Of a stretch of 64,000 nt of DNA, positions 26,999 to 34,735 are shown piece by piece. The stretch is from Alphaproteobacteria bacterium (GTDB lineage: Bacteria > Pseudomonadota > Alphaproteobacteria > Micropepsales > Micropepsaceae). A model generated the notes under the pieces. It was not told the DNA's origin. It did no database searches and saw nothing but the letters and a program-made list of their open reading frames with translations. The position numbers and the translations under genes were made by a program. Position 1 is the stretch's first letter, and every line of letters begins with the position of its first letter. The stretch covers positions 1-64,000 of the forward strand of contig JAICHV010000009.1 in the NCBI GenBank assembly GCA_025924715.1, in the 5' to 3' direction.

Positions 26999-27799
26999 AT
27001 GAAAGGATTTGCGGGCGGTCTTGTTTGGTCGCTCCTGATATTTCCATTCGCGCCCGCGCAGGCGCAAATGGTCATTCAGCCCCACACCGCCAGCGCGCTT
27101 CTTTCTTGCTACGATGATCGTTTGTATAAAGCGGGCGATGCCGGCGCCCCGCCGCTCATTCGCGACAGTCTGACCACGTTAGGCAAACCGGTAGTTTTTC
27201 GCAGCTGCCGCGATGACGATGGAAATACCCATTATTTTGTTCGCGCCTCCTACCCCAAGCAAAACAATGTCTGCCGCATCCTGGATCAGGAAATCTTTCC
27301 GGGATCGGACGGCGACCAATCCATGATCGACACGGGCCCCCACAACGACTTGACGATCAAGGGATGGAAAGCCTGGCCGCCGGACGACTGGACCCTGATG
27401 CATTACACGCGACAATCACGCGCGCTGGGCTTTGTCACCACGGCCGACTGTCCCCTGGGCAATGATCCGCATTACATCGTTCTGGATCACGTCACGGACG
27501 GGATGTTGAACGCGTTTCAGAAGGCTTGGACGCGGGTGACGAAGTCGCCGGCATCGCTAGCCAAGGCGTTCGGCGCTGTTCCCACCGCTTCGGGCGCGGA
27601 GGGCCAGATCGACGCCAAACCGTCACAGGCCTTGCGCGACCGCTTGCAAAGCCGGAATTTCACCTTTCATGACAAACCATCGTGGATCGATTGCGAAGCG
27701 AAGGGCTGCACGGCTTATTTCGAAAACTTGGCGATTGCCTTTGATGTGGGTCCAACCGGGATTGTTTTCACCAAGTTGAGCCCCCTGTGGGTGACCTAA
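26999..27799 (+). CDS. Secreted six-cysteine protein of unknown function
   Basis: 266 residues with a clear signal peptide (MKGFAGGLVWSLLIFPFAPAQAQ). The mature part holds six cysteines, in SCYDDRL, SCRDDDG, NVCRIL, ADCPLGN, IDCEAK and GCTAYF, an even number suited to three disulfides. Trp/Asp-rich segments such as GWKAWPPDDWTLMHY suggest a compact extracellular domain. I do not recognise a family. The GAGG ribosome site sits close to the ATG. It follows the DsbA-like gene by 17 bases, so they are probably one transcript. Confidence 0.75.
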   Translation: MKGFAGGLVWSLLIFPFAPAQAQMVIQPHTASALLSCYDDRLYKAGDAGAPPLIRDSLTTLGKPVVFRSCRDDDGNTHYFVRASYPKQNNVCRILDQEIFPGSDGDQSMIDTGPHNDLTIKGWKAWPPDDWTLMHYTRQSRALGFVTTADCPLGNDPHYIVLDHVTDGMLNAFQKAWTRVTKSPASLAKAFGAVPTASGAEGQIDAKPSQALRDRLQSRNFTFHDKPSWIDCEAKGCTAYFENLAIAFDVGPTGIVFTKLSPLWVT

Positions 27800-27949
27800 C
27801 GGTCCAGACCATCCGGTTTCGCTGCCCCTGAGCCGCGCGGGCGCGCCATGTCCTGCCCGCCCCCAGGATGAAATTTCCGACAGCCAGGATCGGACGGCGA
27901 TCTATTCCGTTGGAGGGGCGGAGGAGCACTGACCAGGGAAATTTACACC

Positions 27950-28216
27950 ATGAAAGTGTTCGGAAAACTTCTGCTGACCGGAGCGGTCGCCGCCGGTATC
28001 AGCCTTGCGGCTGCCGCCCCGGCCTCGGCTTACGTCGTGTGCAATAAAGACGGCGATTGCTGGCATAGCGACGTCAGGGTCCGTGTCCCCGGGATCAGAT
28101 TCGAAAGCCATCCCGACGATTGGTACTTCCACCAGAAATGGGACGCGAATCGCCATTGGCGCGACTACCATGAGGGCCGCGGCTATTATCGGGGCGGCGT
28201 CTGGGTCACGCTTTAA
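27950..28216 (+). CDS. Small secreted Trp/Tyr/Arg-rich protein
   Basis: 88 residues: a signal peptide cleaved after ASA (about residue 27) and a mature part of about 60 residues with two cysteines (VVCNKDGDCW) and an aromatic/Arg/His-rich end (YHEGRGYYRGGVW). Short exported proteins with this GRGYxRGGVW ending recur in alphaproteobacteria without a known function. Codon use is like the neighbours, and a terminator-like hairpin follows. Confidence 0.7.
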   Translation: MKVFGKLLLTGAVAAGISLAAAAPASAYVVCNKDGDCWHSDVRVRVPGIRFESHPDDWYFHQKWDANRHWRDYHEGRGYYRGGVWVTL

Positions 28217-28248
28217 TCCCTGCGCCACGCCCTTCCTGCCGGCGCAGT

Positions 28249-28285
28249 CAGGGCCTGGGACGACATGAATTCGCCCCAGGCCCTG
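28249..28285 (+). terminator. Hairpin between convergent genes
   Basis: 11-bp perfect arms CAGGGCCTGGG (28249-28259) and CCCAGGCCCTG (28275-28285) enclose a 15-base loop. It lies between the small secreted gene and thiSG, which converge, so it could serve both. Only a weak T content follows (CTTGTCAGTTGG). Confidence 0.5.
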
Positions 28286-28322
28286 CTTGTCAGTTGGCGT
28301 TAGCCTGAAAGGCGCGAAAAGG

Positions 28323-29321
28323 TCAGATCAATCCGCTAAGTGGGCTTGAGGGATCGGCGTATGCCTTCTTCGGCATCCGTCCCGCTAGCCAGGCCAGCCG
28401 CCCGGCTTCCACCGCCAGCTTCATCGCCGCCGCCATTTGCACCGGATCGCGGGCATGGGCGATGCCCGTGTTCGAGATCACCGCGTCACAGCCCAGCTCC
28501 ATCGCCACCGCCGCGTCCGAGGCGGTGCCGATGCCGGCATCGACGATCACCGGCACCGCTGCGTCCTCGATGATCATGCGGATGTTCACGGTGGACTGGA
28601 TGCCCATGCCCGAACCGATCGGCGAGGCCAGCGGCATGATGGCGACGGCGCCGACATCTTCCAGCCGCTTGGCCATCAAGGGATCGTCGCTGCAATAGAC
28701 CATTACCTGGAAGCCGTCCTTGCTCAACATCTCGGTGGCGCGCAGGGTTTCGATCATGTCGGGATAGAGCAGTTTCTTCTCGCCCAGCACTTCCAGCTTG
28801 ACCAGCGACCAGCCGCCGGCCTCGCGCGCCAGGCGCAAGGTGCGCACCGCCTCTTCGCCGGTGAAACAGCCGGCGGTATTGGGCAGATAGGTCACTTTCT
28901 TGGGATCGATGAAATCCACCAGCCGCGGCTGGTTCGGATCGGAGAGATTCACCCTTCGCACCGCCACGGTGACGATCTGCGCCCCGCTGGCCTCCAGCGC
29001 GCGGGCATTGTCTTCATAGGATTTGTATTTGCCGGTGCCGATGATCAGGCGCGAGCGATACGTCTTGCCGGCCAGCACAAAGGGCTTGTCCTGGCGCGGC
29101 ATCGGCACCGGCGCATTGCCGCCGCCGATGAAATGCACGATCTCCAGCCGGTCACCATCGCCCAAGGCGACCTGGTCATAGGTCGAGCGCGGCACGATCT
29201 GCCGATTGCGTTCCACCGCGATCTTGCCGGGGTCCAGGCCCAGGCTGACCAGCAAGCCGCGCACAGTGAGCGCCTGGTCCAGGCTACGGCTTTCGCCATT
29301 CAGGGTAATATTGAGGGTCAT
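28323..29321 (-). CDS. thiSG: Fused sulfur carrier ThiS - thiazole synthase ThiG
   Basis: Makes the thiazole ring of thiamine. Residues 1-68 are the ubiquitin-like sulfur carrier ThiS, with its conserved FIGGG at 64-68. After a short linker (about 69-80), ThiG begins ([19 protein letters not shown]) and runs as a TIM barrel with [37 protein letters not shown] and [14 protein letters not shown]. Free ThiS must end in Gly-Gly to be adenylated and thiocarboxylated; here the glycines are internal. Database entries for bifunctional ThiS/ThiG proteins exist, so the fusion is real and not a sequencing error. It is divergent from aroQ by 79 bases and not next to other thi genes. Confidence 0.95.
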   Translation of the reverse strand: MTLNITLNGESRSLDQALTVRGLLVSLGLDPGKIAVERNRQIVPRSTYDQVALGDGDRLEIVHFIGGGNAPVPMPRQDKPFVLAGKTYRSRLIIGTGKYKSYEDNARALEASGAQIVTVAVRRVNLSDPNQPRLVDFIDPKKVTYLPNTAGCFTGEEAVRTLRLAREAGGWSLVKLEVLGEKKLLYPDMIETLRATEMLSKDGFQVMVYCSDDPLMAKRLEDVGAVAIMPLASPIGSGMGIQSTVNIRMIIEDAAVPVIVDAGIGTASDAAVAMELGCDAVISNTGIAHARDPVQMAAAMKLAVEAGRLAWLAGRMPKKAYADPSSPLSGLI

Positions 29322-29400
29322 GAGGACAGGATCTTAGGGGTTTCCGTTCGCCGCGCCGAGAGATTATAAGGCTTGCAAGGCCGCCAAACACGGATTCCCT

Positions 29401-29892
29401 ATGTCAAAAAAATCGAACAAACACAAGGCCTTGCCGATCTACCTGGTGAACGGCCCCAACCTCAATACGCTGGGGACCCGCGAGCCTGAGATTTACGGCA
29501 GCACCACCCTCGCCCAGGTGGAGGCGATGGCGGCGGAGCGCGCGGCCAGCCACGGCTATGCGCTGGTGGCCCGGCAAAGCAACAAAGAGGGCGAACTGGT
29601 CGATTATATCCAGGAAGCCCGCACCCATGCCTCGGCACTGATCCTCAATGCCGCCGCCTATACCCATACCTCGGTGGCCATTCTGGACGCGCTCAAAATG
29701 CTCGCCATGCCGGTGATCGAAGTGCATATCTCCAACCCCCAGGCGCGCGAAGATTTTCGCCATCATTCCTATGTCGCGCTGGCGGCCACCGGATCGGTCA
29801 CCGGCATGGGGACGTTTGGTTATGTTCTGGCGGTGGAAGCCGCCGTGAATCTGTTGAAGACGCGCGCGTCAAAAAAGGGCAAGTCGCAATGA
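29401..29892 (+). CDS. aroQ: Type II 3-dehydroquinate dehydratase
   Basis: Third step of the shikimate pathway, forming 3-dehydroshikimate. The 163 residues hold the type II signature [18 protein letters not shown] (catalytic Tyr near the end), [16 protein letters not shown], the [19 protein letters not shown] motif and GFGYxL-like [10 protein letters not shown] basic N-terminal extension (KKSNKHK) precedes the fold. The stop overlaps the accB start by 4 bases (ATGA), the usual aroQ-accB-accC order of alphaproteobacteria. Confidence 0.97.
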   Translation: MSKKSNKHKALPIYLVNGPNLNTLGTREPEIYGSTTLAQVEAMAAERAASHGYALVARQSNKEGELVDYIQEARTHASALILNAAAYTHTSVAILDALKMLAMPVIEVHISNPQAREDFRHHSYVALAATGSVTGMGTFGYVLAVEAAVNLLKTRASKKGKSQ

Positions 29893-30356
29893 GCATCAAG
29901 GATCGTCTTTCGGGCAAGGGCAAGCCGGGCATCGACGCCGACGCCATTCGCGCCTTGTCGGAGCTGCTCAACGAGACCGGCCTGACGGAAATCGAAATCG
30001 AGACCGATGGCGGCCGGTTGCGCGTCAGCCGCGCCGCGGTCGCGGCAGTCGCCGCCGCTGCCGCTCCGGCGCCGGTACCCAGCGCGCCTGCCGCCGCCGC
30101 GCCTTCGCCGGCTGGGCCGCATCCGGGCGCGGTGCCCTCGCCCATGGTCGGCACCGTTTATCTGGCCGCCGAACCGGGCAAGCCGCCGCTGGTGAGCGTG
30201 GGGCAGACCGTAAAGGAAGGCGACACGCTGTTTATCGTGGAAGCCATGAAGACCATGAACCCGATCACCGCGCCGCGTGGCGGCAAGGTTCTGGAAATCA
30301 GTGTCGCCAATGGCCAGCCGGTGGAGTTCGGCCAGACCTTGCTGATCCTGGGCTGA
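29889..30356 (+). CDS. accB: Biotin carboxyl carrier protein of acetyl-CoA carboxylase
   Basis: Carries the biotin arm between biotin carboxylase and carboxyltransferase in fatty-acid synthesis. The 155 residues have an N-terminal helical part, an Ala/Pro-rich hinge (about 50-80) and the biotinyl domain with the modified lysine in [10 protein letters not shown] and the thumb-region sequence [14 protein letters not shown]. Coupled to aroQ by ATGA and 4 bases ahead of accC. Confidence 0.97.
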   Translation: MSIKDRLSGKGKPGIDADAIRALSELLNETGLTEIEIETDGGRLRVSRAAVAAVAAAAAPAPVPSAPAAAAPSPAGPHPGAVPSPMVGTVYLAAEPGKPPLVSVGQTVKEGDTLFIVEAMKTMNPITAPRGGKVLEISVANGQPVEFGQTLLILG

Positions 30357-30360
30357 GGGG

Positions 30361-31710
30361 ATGTTCGAAAAGGTCCTGATCGCCAATCGCGGCGAAATCG
30401 CGCTTCGCATCAATCGCGCCTGCAAGGAAATGGGCATCGCCACGGTGGCGATCCATTCCACCGCCGACGCCGATGCCATGCATGTGCGGCTGGCCGATGA
30501 AAGCGTCTGTGTCGGCCCGGCTCCCGGCGCCCAATCTTATCTGAACGTTCCCGCCATCCTGGCGGCTTGCGAGATCACCGGCGCCGAGGCGATCCATCCC
30601 GGTTACGGCTTTCTGTCGGAAAACGCCAAATTCGCCGAAATCGTGGGCGAACATGGTCTGACCTTTATCGGACCTCTGCCCGAACATATCCGCATGATGG
30701 GCGACAAGATCACCGCCAAGCAGACCGTGAAGGCGCTGGGCATTCCTACCGTGCCGGGCTCGGACGGGGAAGTCAGCGACGAGGCCGCCGCCGAGATCGC
30801 CGCCGGCATCGGCTATCCGGTTTTGATCAAGGCCACCGCGGGCGGCGGCGGGCGCGGCATGAAAGTGGCCAAGAGCGAAAGCGAACTCGCCTTCGCGCTT
30901 TCCCAGGCCCGCACGGAAGCCAAGGCGGCCTTCGGCAACGACACGGTCTATATGGAAAAATATCTGGGCAAGCCGCGCCATATCGAAATCCAGATCCTGG
31001 CCGACAGCCATGGCAAGGTGATCCATCTGGGCGAGCGCGATTGTTCGCTGCAGCGCCGCCACCAAAAGGTTTGGGAAGAGGCCGGCAGCCCGGCCCTCAA
31101 TGCCGCCCAGCGCGACGAGATCGGCGATATCTGCGCCCGCGCCCTCACCAAGCTCGGATATCTGGGCGCCGGCACCATCGAGTTTCTCTATGAGGATGGG
31201 CATTTCTATTTCATCGAAATGAACACGCGGTTGCAGGTCGAGCATCCGGTGACCGAGGCCATCACCGGGCTCGACATCGTGCGCGAACAGATCCGCATCG
31301 CCGCCGGCGGCGCGCTTGGCATGGAACAGAAAGACATCGTGTTCGAAGGCCATGCCATCGAATGCCGCATCAATGCGGAAAACGCTTTCACCTTCCGCCC
31401 CTCGCCCGGACTGATCAGCCAATTCCATCCACCGGGCGGGTTGGGGGTACGGTTCGATTCGGCGATCTATTCCGGCTATCGCTTCCCGCCTTATTACGAC
31501 AGCCTGGCCGGCAAGCTGGTGGTCCATGCCAAGAACCGCAACGAATGCCTGCTGCGGCTGCGCCGGGCGCTGGACGAATTGGTGGTGGGCGGAATCGAGA
31601 CCACCATTCCCCTGTTCCAAAAACTGGTGCGGGAACCCGATATCATCAATGGGGATTACTCCATCCATTGGCTGGAAAAGTATCTGGCGGGACTAGGCCC
31701 GCAGCCCTGA
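30361..31710 (+). CDS. accC: Biotin carboxylase subunit of acetyl-CoA carboxylase
   Basis: ATP-grasp enzyme that carboxylates the biotin on AccB. The 449 residues show [31 protein letters not shown], the glycine-rich ATP loop [20 protein letters not shown] and the catalytic [13 protein letters not shown]. Length is exact for the family. It directly follows accB. Confidence 0.98.
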   Translation: MFEKVLIANRGEIALRINRACKEMGIATVAIHSTADADAMHVRLADESVCVGPAPGAQSYLNVPAILAACEITGAEAIHPGYGFLSENAKFAEIVGEHGLTFIGPLPEHIRMMGDKITAKQTVKALGIPTVPGSDGEVSDEAAAEIAAGIGYPVLIKATAGGGGRGMKVAKSESELAFALSQARTEAKAAFGNDTVYMEKYLGKPRHIEIQILADSHGKVIHLGERDCSLQRRHQKVWEEAGSPALNAAQRDEIGDICARALTKLGYLGAGTIEFLYEDGHFYFIEMNTRLQVEHPVTEAITGLDIVREQIRIAAGGALGMEQKDIVFEGHAIECRINAENAFTFRPSPGLISQFHPPGGLGVRFDSAIYSGYRFPPYYDSLAGKLVVHAKNRNECLLRLRRALDELVVGGIETTIPLFQKLVREPDIINGDYSIHWLEKYLAGLGPQP

Positions 31711-31731
31711 CCAGCCCCAGGTGAGGCGGTC

Positions 31732-32115
31732 ATGACATTTCTCGCGCCCTATGAACCCCAATTGCGCAGCCTGTTGCGCATCGTCGGCGGGCTGTTGTTT
31801 CTGCATTTCGGCATCGCCAAGCTGCTGCATTTTCCCGTCGTTCCCATGTTCGCCACGGTGTCGCCCACCGACTGGCCGGAAGGCTATGCCGGCATGGTCG
31901 AGCTGGTCACAGGCGCCTTGATGCTGCTGGGGTTTTTCAGCCGGATCGGCGCCTTTATCGCCTCGGGCGAAATGGCGCTGGGCTATTTCATCGCCCATCT
32001 GCCCAAAAGCATCTTCCCGGCGATCAATGACGGCAGCCTGGCGATCATGTTCTGCTTTACCTTTCTGTATTTGGCGGCCGCCGGGCCCGGACCCTGGGCG
32101 ATCAATCAGAAGTGA
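31732..32115 (+). CDS. DoxX-family inner-membrane protein
   Basis: 127 residues with four predicted membrane helices (about 15-32, 55-75, 78-98 and 103-120), matching the DoxX/DoxD-like fold. The start LRIVGGLLFLHFGIAKLLHFP is typical of the family. DoxX proteins have been tied to thiol or oxidative stress complexes in some bacteria, but a substrate cannot be assigned here. It sits 21 bases after accC on the same strand. Confidence 0.85.
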   Translation: MTFLAPYEPQLRSLLRIVGGLLFLHFGIAKLLHFPVVPMFATVSPTDWPEGYAGMVELVTGALMLLGFFSRIGAFIASGEMALGYFIAHLPKSIFPAINDGSLAIMFCFTFLYLAAAGPGPWAINQK

Positions 32116-32188
32116 GGAGCGGTTCGCGCAAGCGACGGGCTGAACGCCGCATGCTATATTGCCCTGCTCATTAATTTAAGGAGCGGGT

Positions 32189-32794
32189 TTGCACGGGCCG
32201 CGCCTGACACCGGACATCTTGCTTCGCGCTTATGCCGAAGGCCTCTTTCCCATGGCCGAGCGGCGCGACGATCCCACGCTGTATTGGGTGTCGCCGGAGC
32301 AACGTGGCATTCTTCCGCTGGACAGCTTTCACGTGCCGCGCCGGCTGGCCCGCACGGTCCGATCCGGGCGCTTTACCGTCACTGCCGACCAAGCATTCGC
32401 CCAGGTGATGCAGGGCTGCGCTGCGCCGGCGCCCGGGCGCGAGCAAAGCTGGATCAATGAGGAGATTTTTCGCCTCTACACCGCGCTGGCCGCCAGCGGT
32501 CAGGCCCATTCGCTGGAATGCTGGCGCGAGGGTGCGCTGGTCGGCGGGCTGTATGGTGTCCAGCTCGGCGCCGCCTTTTTTGGCGAGAGCATGTTCAGCG
32601 CCGAGCGCGACGCCAGCAAAGTCGCGCTGGTGCATCTGGTGGAGAGGCTGCGGCGCGGCGGCTTTGTCCTGCTCGACACCCAATTCCTCACCGCCCATCT
32701 GGCCGGCTTTGGCGCCATCGAGATCGCGCGGGCGGATTATCTGGTGCGGCTGCGCGGCGCCATCGCACGCGCGGCGGTCTGGCCTAGGGATTGA
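32189..32794 (+). CDS. aat: Leucyl/phenylalanyl-tRNA-protein transferase
   Basis: Attaches Leu or Phe from tRNA to proteins with N-terminal Arg or Lys, feeding them to the ClpAP N-end rule pathway. The 201 residues carry [59 protein letters not shown] and [11 protein letters not shown]. The start is TTG at 32189 with AAGGAG upstream; no ATG fits the family start. Slightly shorter than the E. coli protein, as usual in alphaproteobacteria. Its end is adjacent to the convergent DUF2155 gene. Confidence 0.96.
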   Translation: MHGPRLTPDILLRAYAEGLFPMAERRDDPTLYWVSPEQRGILPLDSFHVPRRLARTVRSGRFTVTADQAFAQVMQGCAAPAPGREQSWINEEIFRLYTALAASGQAHSLECWREGALVGGLYGVQLGAAFFGESMFSAERDASKVALVHLVERLRRGGFVLLDTQFLTAHLAGFGAIEIARADYLVRLRGAIARAAVWPRD

Positions 32795-33376
32795 TTACTT
32801 GCCGGCTTCGGCGGGAACCACCGGCACGGCTTCCTTGTCGCTGGCATCGGGCGACGCCACCTTGACGGGCGCGGTCGATGCCACCACCGGCGCCGCGCCC
32901 TGGCTATTGTTGTTGCAGCTTAAGACCCAGACGTCATAGAGCGGATGCTCCATGCCGTTGAGGCCGGGGCTGGAGGCATACATCCAGCCCGAGAACACCC
33001 GCTTTTCGTTCTGATCGGGGCGGTGGTCGTCGATCTGCACAAAGGCCGAGGTTTCCGGCGTCTCGCTGGGGGGCGTGGAATAGCAATAGCGCGCGGTGAT
33101 CGTGAGAGTGGCGAATTTCACCGGCTTGCCGATGGGCGCGACGATGTTGGTGGGCCGCCCGGTGATCTTGTCCAAACCGCGCAAGATCAGCACGGTGCCG
33201 CCGACCGGCTGGACCGGCGCGGCTTCCGCAGGCGCAGCGTCCGGCGCGGCCGGAGCAGCAGCGGCGGGGCCTGCAGGCGCCGAAACGCCAGGCTTGACCG
33301 GCGGTGCCGGGGTCTGGGCAAAGGCGGCGGGCGCTCCCGCGATCAGCAGCAGGGCAAACGGGGCGGCGCGGTTCAT
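32795..33376 (-). CDS. Exported DUF2155 protein
   Basis: 193 residues: signal peptide (MNRAAPFALLLIAGAPAAFA), a long Ala/Pro-rich linker (about 22-60) and a DUF2155 domain (ILRGLDKITGRPTNIVAPIGKPVKF to GWMYASSPGLNGMEHPLYDVWVLSC). This alphaproteobacterial family is periplasmic and of unknown function. It is regularly found beside mlaD and NDUFA12. Its ATG overlaps the mlaD stop by 4 bases, so it is the last gene of the NDUFA12-mlaD-DUF2155 operon. Confidence 0.9.
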   Translation of the reverse strand: MNRAAPFALLLIAGAPAAFAQTPAPPVKPGVSAPAGPAAAAPAAPDAAPAEAAPVQPVGGTVLILRGLDKITGRPTNIVAPIGKPVKFATLTITARYCYSTPPSETPETSAFVQIDDHRPDQNEKRVFSGWMYASSPGLNGMEHPLYDVWVLSCNNNSQGAAPVVASTAPVKVASPDASDKEAVPVVPAEAGK

Positions 33377-33909
33377 GGGCCCGGCGGCAAGGGCTGCGAT
33401 GGCGCGGGCTGCACCGGGGCCGGGCCCGCGGGGGCTGGCGGCGCAGCGGTCGGCGATGCGTTATTGCCACCGCCGATGGCGCGGCCGGCTATGCTCATCA
33501 GATCCATCGAATTGGCGCTCTGTACGTTTTGAATTTCACCGCCAGCCGCCAGCATTTTATCCTCGCCGCCGGGGGTGATCGACAGATAGGCACTGCCGAG
33601 GATTCCCGCCGAGGTGATGATCATGGAGGAATCGGTTGGAAGCTTGATGTCGTTGCGGATGCTCATATGCACCGTGACCAGATAGGTCTTGGGATCGAGG
33701 GTGAGGTCGGAAATCGAACCGATCTTGATTCCAGCCAGGCGCACGTCGGTGCCGATGCCCAGCCCGTCCACTTTGGGAAGACGCGCCGTGAGTTCATAGC
33801 CGGAAAAACTTCCCGTGCCGGTGCGCATATAGGCGAAGGCGAGGAAGGTCACCGCGACCGCGATGACGATGGCGCCGATCACGGTTTCGGCGATGTTGTT
33901 CTGCTGCAT
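33373..33909 (-). CDS. mlaD: MlaD-type MCE-domain lipid transport protein
   Basis: MlaD proteins form hexameric rings that carry phospholipids across the periplasm. The 178 residues start at the ATG at 33909 (MQQNNIAETVIG), with one membrane helix (about 8-27) and an MCE domain (YELTARLPKVDGLGIGTDVRLAGIKIGSI to AYLSITPGGEDKML). A Pro/Ala tail follows. mlaE and mlaF, which encode the ABC transporter, are not next to it. A longer reading frame upstream overlaps NDUFA12 and is not used. Confidence 0.92.
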   Translation of the reverse strand: MQQNNIAETVIGAIVIAVAVTFLAFAYMRTGTGSFSGYELTARLPKVDGLGIGTDVRLAGIKIGSISDLTLDPKTYLVTVHMSIRNDIKLPTDSSMIITSAGILGSAYLSITPGGEDKMLAAGGEIQNVQSANSMDLMSIAGRAIGGGNNASPTAAPPAPAGPAPVQPAPSQPLPPGP

Positions 33910-33923
33910 GGTGGTGGCGGGCA

Positions 33924-34289
33924 CTAGTCCGGTTTCCAGGCTTGATAATCGCCGGTGGCCGGCGGGCGCTGGCCGCTTTTGCGCAAGCTGCCTTCGGGGC
34001 GCCAGGCGCCGTCGGTGCCGGTCAGGTTGGGTTGATGGGGGACTTCGAATTTGTGGGTCTTGAACGGCGCCTTGGTGGGCGGTTCGGCGAATGTGTGGTG
34101 CAGCCAGCCATGCCAATCGGGCGGCACCCGGCTGGCTTCGACGGTGCCGTTATAGATGACCCAGCGGCGCGAGCCGTCCTTGTTCTGGTAATAGCGGTTG
34201 CCGAAGGCGTCGGTGCCCACCGGCAGGCCATGCAGCTTGGTGTGCAGCCAGGTGCCCAAAGTCTGCGATTTCCACCATGAAAAGAGCAT
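33924..34289 (-). CDS. Complex I accessory subunit NDUFA12
   Basis: Alphaproteobacterial homologue of the mitochondrial NDUFA12 (B17.2) supernumerary subunit of NADH:ubiquinone oxidoreductase. The 121 residues contain the family core GTDAFGNRYYQ, RRWVIYNGTVEASRVPPDWHGWLHHT and the PHQPNLTGTDGAWRPEGSL ending. It is the first gene of the operon with mlaD and DUF2155; the main nuo cluster is elsewhere. Confidence 0.95.
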   Translation of the reverse strand: MLFSWWKSQTLGTWLHTKLHGLPVGTDAFGNRYYQNKDGSRRWVIYNGTVEASRVPPDWHGWLHHTFAEPPTKAPFKTHKFEVPHQPNLTGTDGAWRPEGSLRKSGQRPPATGDYQAWKPD

Positions 34290-34735
34290 GCCGCGCGGAT
34301 TACCCGAGATTCGTGGCGACTATAAGGATGCCGGCCCGCCCCGCCAAGCAATCCCATGCTGCAGCGCGGTCGGGCTTGGGAATCGCTTATCCACAATTGC
34401 TCCCAAAGCCTGTGCGACGCAGCCGTGATGGAGCCCGCAAAAATATTTCTGCGCCTCGAATCGCCCCCCGCTTGACTCGCGGCTTTTTGGGCGGTTTGGC
34501 GCCTACCACATCTGGTGGGTGGGTTTTCTTTTAACACTTACCGCTTGCGCAGGCCTGGGGGGCGTGTCCATACTTTGGGCCAGTCACCTCCGGTGGCTAC
34601 CATATCTGGCGGACCTTATAAGGCCCAGCCGTCGCGGTTTTAACGATCCGGCGGATGGGCGGAATGTCCCCAAAATGGCGGTTTTCCGGGGTGGGACTGG
34701 GGCCATTTCCATCTCTTTTGTCCGGGGTATCTGCC
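34290..34735. promoter_or_regulatory. nrdJ leader with two similar palindromes
   Basis: A 446-base gap between divergent NDUFA12 and nrdJ. Two 16-base palindromic sites, 34503-34518 and 34597-34612, share CTACCAnATCTGGnGG and are 94 bases apart. A TTATAA hexamer (34616-34621) lies just after the second, placing it over a likely -35 region. Nearer the gene, CCCCAAAA and TTTTCCGGGG arms (about 34670-34693) can pair. The paired palindromes resemble NrdR boxes in layout, but they match the general NrdR consensus only in part. I looked for a cobalamin riboswitch, expected for some B12-dependent enzymes, and saw no B12 box. Confidence 0.45.

Noticed and set aside
34290..34735. Cobalamin riboswitch upstream of the B12-dependent nrdJ
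   Set aside because: Searched by eye for the B12 box and the conserved GCCACTG block; not found.
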